Assembly: GCA_003550325.1 (NCBI GenBank)
Contig: QKWP01000244.1
Span: forward strand, 245,288-309,287
Origin: Gigaspora rosea
Taxonomy: Eukaryota; Glomeromycota; Glomeromycetes; Diversisporales; Gigasporaceae
DNA length: 64,000 nucleotides
Direction of reading: 5' to 3'
Numbering within the stretch: position 1 is the first letter of the stretch; each line of letters opens with the position of its first letter. Of the stretch, positions 59,720-64,000 are shown piece after piece. Both the position numbers and the translations under genes were made by a program. Below the pieces are notes generated by a model. The model did no database searches. It was not told the origin of the DNA and saw nothing but the letters and a program-made list of their open reading frames with translations.

Positions 59720-60243
59720 ATGCAAAATTATAACGGAATTGATGCTAAAGCCTTAGCTATGCCCAGAGGTGGGAAGGGAGATGTTTGGCCAAAGTTAATT
59801 CTAAAATATATTTATGGGCATGTAAAAAAGGTCATCAATGGGAAGCATCATATAAAAATATGAAACAGAATTACCGATGGTGTAATATTTGCCCTAATGT
59901 ACCAGAGAGGGCATGTCGATATATATTCGAAGATTTATTGCATAAAAAATTCCCACTTCGAAATCCTAAATTCTTGGAAGGTTTACACTTAGACGGATAT
60001 AATGAAGAGCTAGGTTTGGCCTTTGAATACAGTGGTAATTAACATTACCAAATTGTGCCTTTTTTTCACCCACAAGGACAAATGAATCTAGATGCGCAAA
60101 TTTGGCATGATTGGAAAAAAAGAGTGTTATGTTATAGAGAGGGGGTAATCTTTATTACAATATCCTATTGTGTCGTTGACTTAGAAACTTTTATAAAATG
60201 CGCCTTGCATGCATTCGGCTTACTTCCGATAGGAACCATCTAG
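59720..60243 (+). pseudogene. Zinc-ribbon plus endonuclease-like protein relic
   Basis: Starting at ATG 59720, the frame reads ALAMPRGGKG, shifts near 59785, then continues with a zinc-ribbon-like CKKGHQW...WCNIC, then RYIFEDLL, FLEGLHLDGYN and LAFEYSG, where a TAA (60040-60042) falls just before HYQIVPFFH, and ends with a strand reading VIFITISY. This order (C..GH.W, C..C, then D-G-Y, FEY-G, QHY, FF) is a restriction-endonuclease-like fold related to Vsr, seen in Glomeromycotina and large DNA viruses. The stop sits where relatives have Gln (CAA to TAA). DNA cleavage is inferred. The 3' end overlaps the convergent integrase relic by about 50 bp. Confidence 0.65.
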
Positions 60244-61414
60244 GTGGTAGCATAGGCTCCTCCTTAATATGCATCAATTGTTCTCTCACAAAGGGACGTT
60301 GAGGTCCTGATTCATCTAAATAATATAAAACAGGCATGGGAGGATTCTTTCCAACAACAATTTTTCGAATCTTATGGAGGCTAGGCAACCATATAGGGTC
60401 TGTTATTCTACGTCGCTCAAAAGGATCATTTTCCCATTCTCCAGGAGCAAGTAAAAATCGAATGGTAGTACTCTTTGGTAGTTGTGGTTCATCAACACCT
60501 ATCAGACGATTATATTTTACCGATGGCTTGGAATATATCCGCTCAAGTTTCACAGCATCATTGGGACTCATTCCAATTAGTCGGGTTGGAGTATCATTCA
60601 TATTGTCAACAATTTTTCGTGCAAACCGTTCACATTCTCTACAGCGTTCACCAATAGGTAAGAGAAACTCTATCGCATACTGGTTTTTAAAAACTCTTAA
60701 TTCGAATAATCTGGCATAACGATCAACCATAGCCATGCTTGTATATCTAAAAAGTGCATTAATTCTTAGGATATTAACATTATGTTCATCCATTATCAAT
60801 GTCAAACTTCACATGAACTCACGACCTTCATCACATTGCAATAGCCGAGGCCAGTTAAGAGGGTTGTCAGGGTTATAATATATACTCTTAAATGCTTCTG
60901 CAACTTCTTCACTACTCTTTGATGTTAAAAAAAAGAAATCTTTATATCTAGTCGCAAAGTCTATAACTAATAATACATAGTAAAATATTGGGTCATCATC
61001 TAGTGAATCTGTATCTACATCATATGGTATTTCGATCAAATCGCACTGGTGTACAGTATTTGGCTTCGTGATTTTAGAGTAACTAGCATAAGGTATTTGT
61101 CTCAGTAAAGGCAGAAAGATTTGATACATTGCTTGGCTATTAAGCCATTTTTTTATATCATTAAATAGAAAGTTATGGCCAGCTTTCTTACAAGTATCCC
61201 ACAATCCCTTAACATTTTGATAAAGACCCTCGGGCTGATAATACAGCTTCTGTAAAGCAAGATGTCAGTCAAGATCACATGCTTTTTGGGGATCAATAAT
61301 AATCATAGGTTTTTGTAATGACAAATTTTGATCTTTAACTTTTTTAGTCTTGGCGATTTCTCGATCAAGTTCATACGCTTTTTGTGGATCTATATAAATT
61401 ACAGGTTTCGCCAT
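60191..61414 (-). pseudogene. Retroviral-type (rve) integrase relic
   Basis: Minus-strand frame from ATG 61414 to TAA 60191, broken only by TGA at 61265-61267 and 60809-60811 with no frameshift. It begins with two copies of a roughly 16-residue unit, KPxIxIDPQKAxxLD. In the first copy the next codon is CGA (Arg); in the second it is TGA. An RNase-H-like core follows: HQCDLIEIPYD (first Asp), YVLLVIDFATRYKDFF, LLQCDEGREF (second Asp), then AMVDRYARLF where the catalytic Glu is usually found; Asp is seen instead. The C-terminal domain has LLAPGEWENDP, RRRITDPIW and VLYYLD with FVREQLMHI, a chromatin or DNA-binding tail. I recall close relatives in Glomeromycotina; whether they belong to a Polinton, Ginger or LTR lineage is open. 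Confidence 0.8.
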
Positions 61415-61443
61415 TCCTTTGTTTTATTATAGTAATAAAAAAA

Positions 61444-62088
61444 ATGGAAGAGTTACAACAAACTAATCAGGAGCTTCATGAGGTGATCTCACAATTGGCT
61501 CAATCAAACAGAGATATTGAAAAACGCGTATACAACTTGGAAAGAGCTATTGGTGTACGCGAAGAAAGAATTCGATTTCTTGAAGAACTAAATAATGCTA
61601 TCGAACTTTCTAGACAAGACAAAGAAGAATTGTTAGAAGAAATCTCAAAACTCAAAAGAATTGTCCACCAACTCGAAGAAGAAAATAAAAAGAAAGACAA
61701 AGAAATCACTAATAAGGATAAATTAATAACAGAGTTTGATGAACGAGAGACAAAATTAAAAACCCGAATAAGAGAGATATCTAAATCAGCTGGAAATACA
61801 CCTAAAGCACAAGATTATTCATCCAGATTAGTAGATGAGAATGAACGGCTTAAACGAGAAATAAATACAATAAGGGTTAATCAAATAAATAGGATTAATA
61901 AAATAAATCAGCAAAAAAATCGTATTACAGACCTGCTTTGTCAAAATTTTGCATTATCATTATTAAGATACCAAGATAGATTAGAACTTATAAACACCAG
62001 AGAGGCTTTGCAAAATACACAAGCATGGAATAATGAAAATGAATCCGACCTCGATAAAAATTCTTTAGATATTTATAATTTTGATTAA
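61444..62088 (+). CDS. Coiled-coil protein of a gag-like locus
   Basis: 214 residues, starting 29 bp from the divergent integrase start (61414), so the two share a promoter region. Residues about 1-170 form a long coiled coil (MEELQQTNQELHEVISQLA, then repeated E-K-L-R heptads). The end, RITDLLCQNFALSLLRYQDR, resembles RIGELLGEKLALQLIYRRCK of the following gag frame, implying the two arose by duplication. After the TAA at 62086-62088 the frame stays open from ATG 62098. A structural or assembly role is inferred from the resemblance. Confidence 0.65.
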   Translation: MEELQQTNQELHEVISQLAQSNRDIEKRVYNLERAIGVREERIRFLEELNNAIELSRQDKEELLEEISKLKRIVHQLEEENKKKDKEITNKDKLITEFDERETKLKTRIREISKSAGNTPKAQDYSSRLVDENERLKREINTIRVNQINRINKINQQKNRITDLLCQNFALSLLRYQDRLELINTREALQNTQAWNNENESDLDKNSLDIYNFD

Positions 62089-62097
62089 AATTTAGAC

Positions 62098-62241
62098 ATG
62101 GCTACAATAGCAGAGTTAGCCGATGCTATAGACCTATCCCTAGCTGATACAACAATATGTAAAACCGTTTTAACAAATCAGATTAAAAGAGCAACAAGGT
62201 CAATTCGACGTAAATATCTAACCTGCAACAAGATCTGGTGA
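62098..62241 (+). CDS. Short frame, probable gag N terminus before a frameshift
   Basis: 47 codons starting MATIAELADAIDLSL and ending in TGA at 62239-62241. The helical, polar content fits the missing start of the gag-like protein, whose own frame has no ATG until 62340 although it is open from 62214. Joining requires one frame change between about 62185 and 62235. It may be a mutation, an assembly error or a programmed shift. Confidence 0.45.
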   Translation: MATIAELADAIDLSLADTTICKTVLTNQIKRATRSIRRKYLTCNKIW

Positions 62242-63923
62242 ATGAACGATGGAACCGTGATATATATAGGCAGGAGCATGATCAGGCAGTACAGGAGCGT
62301 GATCAGTTACGGACTAATGCTCAAAATCAAGTAAACAGAATGTTAGACAATATAACAGGAAAGCGAACCCGTATTGGTGAATTGCTAGGAGAAAAGCTAG
62401 CCCTTCAGCTAATATATCGAAGGTGCAAAGCTGAGGCTGACTTGTCAGAATTCAATCGCGCCTGGGTATTTAATCGGTATAAAAAATGGAAGGCTCGAGA
62501 AATTAATTCTCGCCAGAATATTTTAAATTTGCAGGAACAAATTTTATTATTACAAAATAATCAACAAAATCAAATAATGGCATTACCTGTAGGATTTGCG
62601 CAACCAGAATTCCATGGTGGTGATAAAGATCACGAAGATTTTGTGGATAGATTCATATCATATATCACTTTAGCGGGAGTAAATAATGATGCAAATATTC
62701 TTACTATATTAGATCGATCTCTAAAAGGAGAAGCGAGAGAATGGTACCATAGAGAATTTGATAATAAAAATTGGGAATTGCAAAATGTACTTGATAACTC
62801 GGGTATAGGAGCCACTATTGCACATATTCGGGGTACCAATGCTGTAGCTATAACAGGTGCGGTCACTTCTTTCCCAAATGTTCCACTAGGACTTACAGGT
62901 GCACAAATTATTCCTGCTCGAAATGTTGCTGAAGATTGGACAATAGCAGGAGATCGTCCAACTAATGCTGTACCAGTTGCACCAAATGCTGGGGGAGGAG
63001 TTCCTATTATTCTAGCAGGAATGCGATCTGGACAAAGACTTTGGTGGATGAAAAAACATTATCCAACTGCTAATAAATATGTAAAGATGTTAGAAATTGG
63101 TGCATTAAGACAAGGCTCATATGAGACTGTGCCTTCATTCTGGGCAAAAATTCAGAAATATGGTGATCAACTCGGTTATACACCAGCACAGAAAAAAACT
63201 CATTTCTTATCAGGAGTTAGATCCGATATCAGAGATGAAATTTATAGAATCAGTCAAACCAAACCTATTAACGATATCATTGATAGTTTGGCAGAACTTG
63301 AATTACGTCATGGAATATTACAACAAGCACTATCACAACCTCGCTATGCACCTATTGCTTCCGCTACTTCAGATGCTATGTCACAACAACCAGTATTTCC
63401 TATAGCTGATATACAAAAAATAATTCAAGATGAATTAGCAAAACAGCGAGCTGAATCTAAAGCTGAGATAGAAAAATTAAAGGCCGAGCTTCAAGCACAA
63501 CAACCGCAAGTTGCAACAGTAGGAACATTTCAATCTCCATCCAAGCTTTATCCTATAAAATCAGAAAAAGCTCAGCAAGCATTTTACATAGTAGATCAAG
63601 AAGGTAATTATATGGATCAACTTACCCAAGATCCAAATTATCATAAATACCTTGAGCAAGCAAAAGCATTGTTTAAACAACCTCAGCAACAAAACCAATC
63701 TGCGAGAATAGATAGAATAGAATCGAAAGTAGATGAAATCGGTCAAATGACATCTCAATTCGGGAGGATGATGCTTGAAAATCAATCCAAAAAACCCGTA
63801 GCTAAATCAAATTCAACACATCGATATTTTCCACCTCTAATACCTTCCCAATCCCAATATGCATCTCCTGATTCAGATGATAATGAGGATGAAAGTGGAT
63901 ATAATGAGAAAGAGAATAGATAG
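62214..63923 (+). CDS. Gag-like capsid protein of an LTR-type retroelement
   Basis: Open from 62214; the first in-frame ATG is at 62340 (527 residues), although homologous residues begin earlier. An N-terminal coiled coil (ALQLIYRRCK onward) leads to a capsid region with the Ty3-like pattern FHGGDKDHEDFVDRFISYI, ILDRSLKGEAREWY and YETVPSFWAKIQKYGDQLGY. A Gln/Lys-rich coiled coil (AKQRAESKAEIEKLKAELQA) and an acidic tail follow. There is no CCHC zinc knuckle. An insertion rich in Gly, Ala and Pro (about 62790-63030) lies inside the capsid region. Relatives are abundant in Glomeromycotina. After TAG 63921-63923 a different frame is open to the window end, probably the start of pol. Confidence 0.78.
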   Translation: MSNLQQDLVNERWNRDIYRQEHDQAVQERDQLRTNAQNQVNRMLDNITGKRTRIGELLGEKLALQLIYRRCKAEADLSEFNRAWVFNRYKKWKAREINSRQNILNLQEQILLLQNNQQNQIMALPVGFAQPEFHGGDKDHEDFVDRFISYITLAGVNNDANILTILDRSLKGEAREWYHREFDNKNWELQNVLDNSGIGATIAHIRGTNAVAITGAVTSFPNVPLGLTGAQIIPARNVAEDWTIAGDRPTNAVPVAPNAGGGVPIILAGMRSGQRLWWMKKHYPTANKYVKMLEIGALRQGSYETVPSFWAKIQKYGDQLGYTPAQKKTHFLSGVRSDIRDEIYRISQTKPINDIIDSLAELELRHGILQQALSQPRYAPIASATSDAMSQQPVFPIADIQKIIQDELAKQRAESKAEIEKLKAELQAQQPQVATVGTFQSPSKLYPIKSEKAQQAFYIVDQEGNYMDQLTQDPNYHKYLEQAKALFKQPQQQNQSARIDRIESKVDEIGQMTSQFGRMMLENQSKKPVAKSNSTHRYFPPLIPSQSQYASPDSDDNEDESGYNEKENR

Positions 63924-64000
63924 CATGCTCCACCCTAGTCAGAAAAAAAAAACAGGTACCGGTAAATGAAAAAATGCTTCCAGAACTTAGTCAGCCTGAA
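63924..64000 (+). other. Possible start of a pol frame, cut by window end
   Basis: After an A10 run (63942-63951) a frame distinct from gag is open to 64000 and reads VNEKMLPELSQPE at its end. Too short for identification. Confidence 0.3.

Noticed and set aside
29886..61414. Stop-codon reassignment (TAG or TGA read as an amino acid)
   Set aside because: The in-frame stops sit only in mobile-element relics that also carry frameshifts; the intact MATH-BTB and kinase genes have no internal stops and end in TAA and TGA.

Overview
This is a eukaryotic, very AT-rich window that looks fungal and most resembles an arbuscular-mycorrhizal fungus (Glomeromycotina: Rhizophagus, Gigaspora or a relative). 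That assignment is an inference from protein content: a MATH-BTB protein, an intron-rich STE20 kinase, Sel1-repeat and Crinkler-type NTPase relics, and gag and integrase proteins that I recall as expanded in those genomes. No bacterial operons or CRISPR arrays are present. An assembly gap of Ns covers 33788-34710.

Layout. 1-13 kb is repeat territory: T-rich tandem repeats, a SINE fragment, nested foldback elements, a 1.37-kb element with a perfect 9-bp target duplication (7498-8871), a Sel1-repeat relic, and a second element with a 9-bp duplication (12154-12526). 13.3-14.4 kb holds an intact intronless MATH-BTB gene. 15.5-21.6 kb is again relics and foldbacks. 22.5-25.9 kb holds the best host gene, a germinal-centre-kinase-III (MST3/4-like) kinase that I resolve into 15 exons plus a probable ATG-only first exon, one exon being only 9 nt. 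28.4-29.3 kb is a large foldback. 29.9-33.8 kb is a multi-exon minus-strand DDE-like transposase pseudogene with two related foldback elements in its introns. 35-53 kb is a very AT-rich, nearly CpG-free decay zone carrying a Crinkler-type NTPase relic, a full-length tRNA-derived SINE with a 14-bp target duplication, a mariner element interrupted by a hAT-type MITE with a perfect 8-bp duplication, and several other MITEs. 53.2-53.8 kb holds a small two-exon gene. From 57.8 kb to the end come a hAT-type MITE, tRNA-like and tandem hairpin repeats, a decayed zinc-ribbon endonuclease-like gene, a decayed integrase on the opposite strand, and coiled-coil and gag-like reading frames of a retroelement running off the window.

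How it fits together. Host genes are few (MATH-BTB, kinase, a small coiled-coil protein, probable exons near 56.4 kb) and sit as islands among mobile elements of different ages. The most unusual theme is a set of foldback elements that share an architecture but not a sequence: each is built almost wholly from one short word repeated in both orientations, often around a telomere-like CCCTAA tract. Several element genes carry nonsense codons that look like C-to-T changes; one is supported directly by comparison with an internal duplicate.
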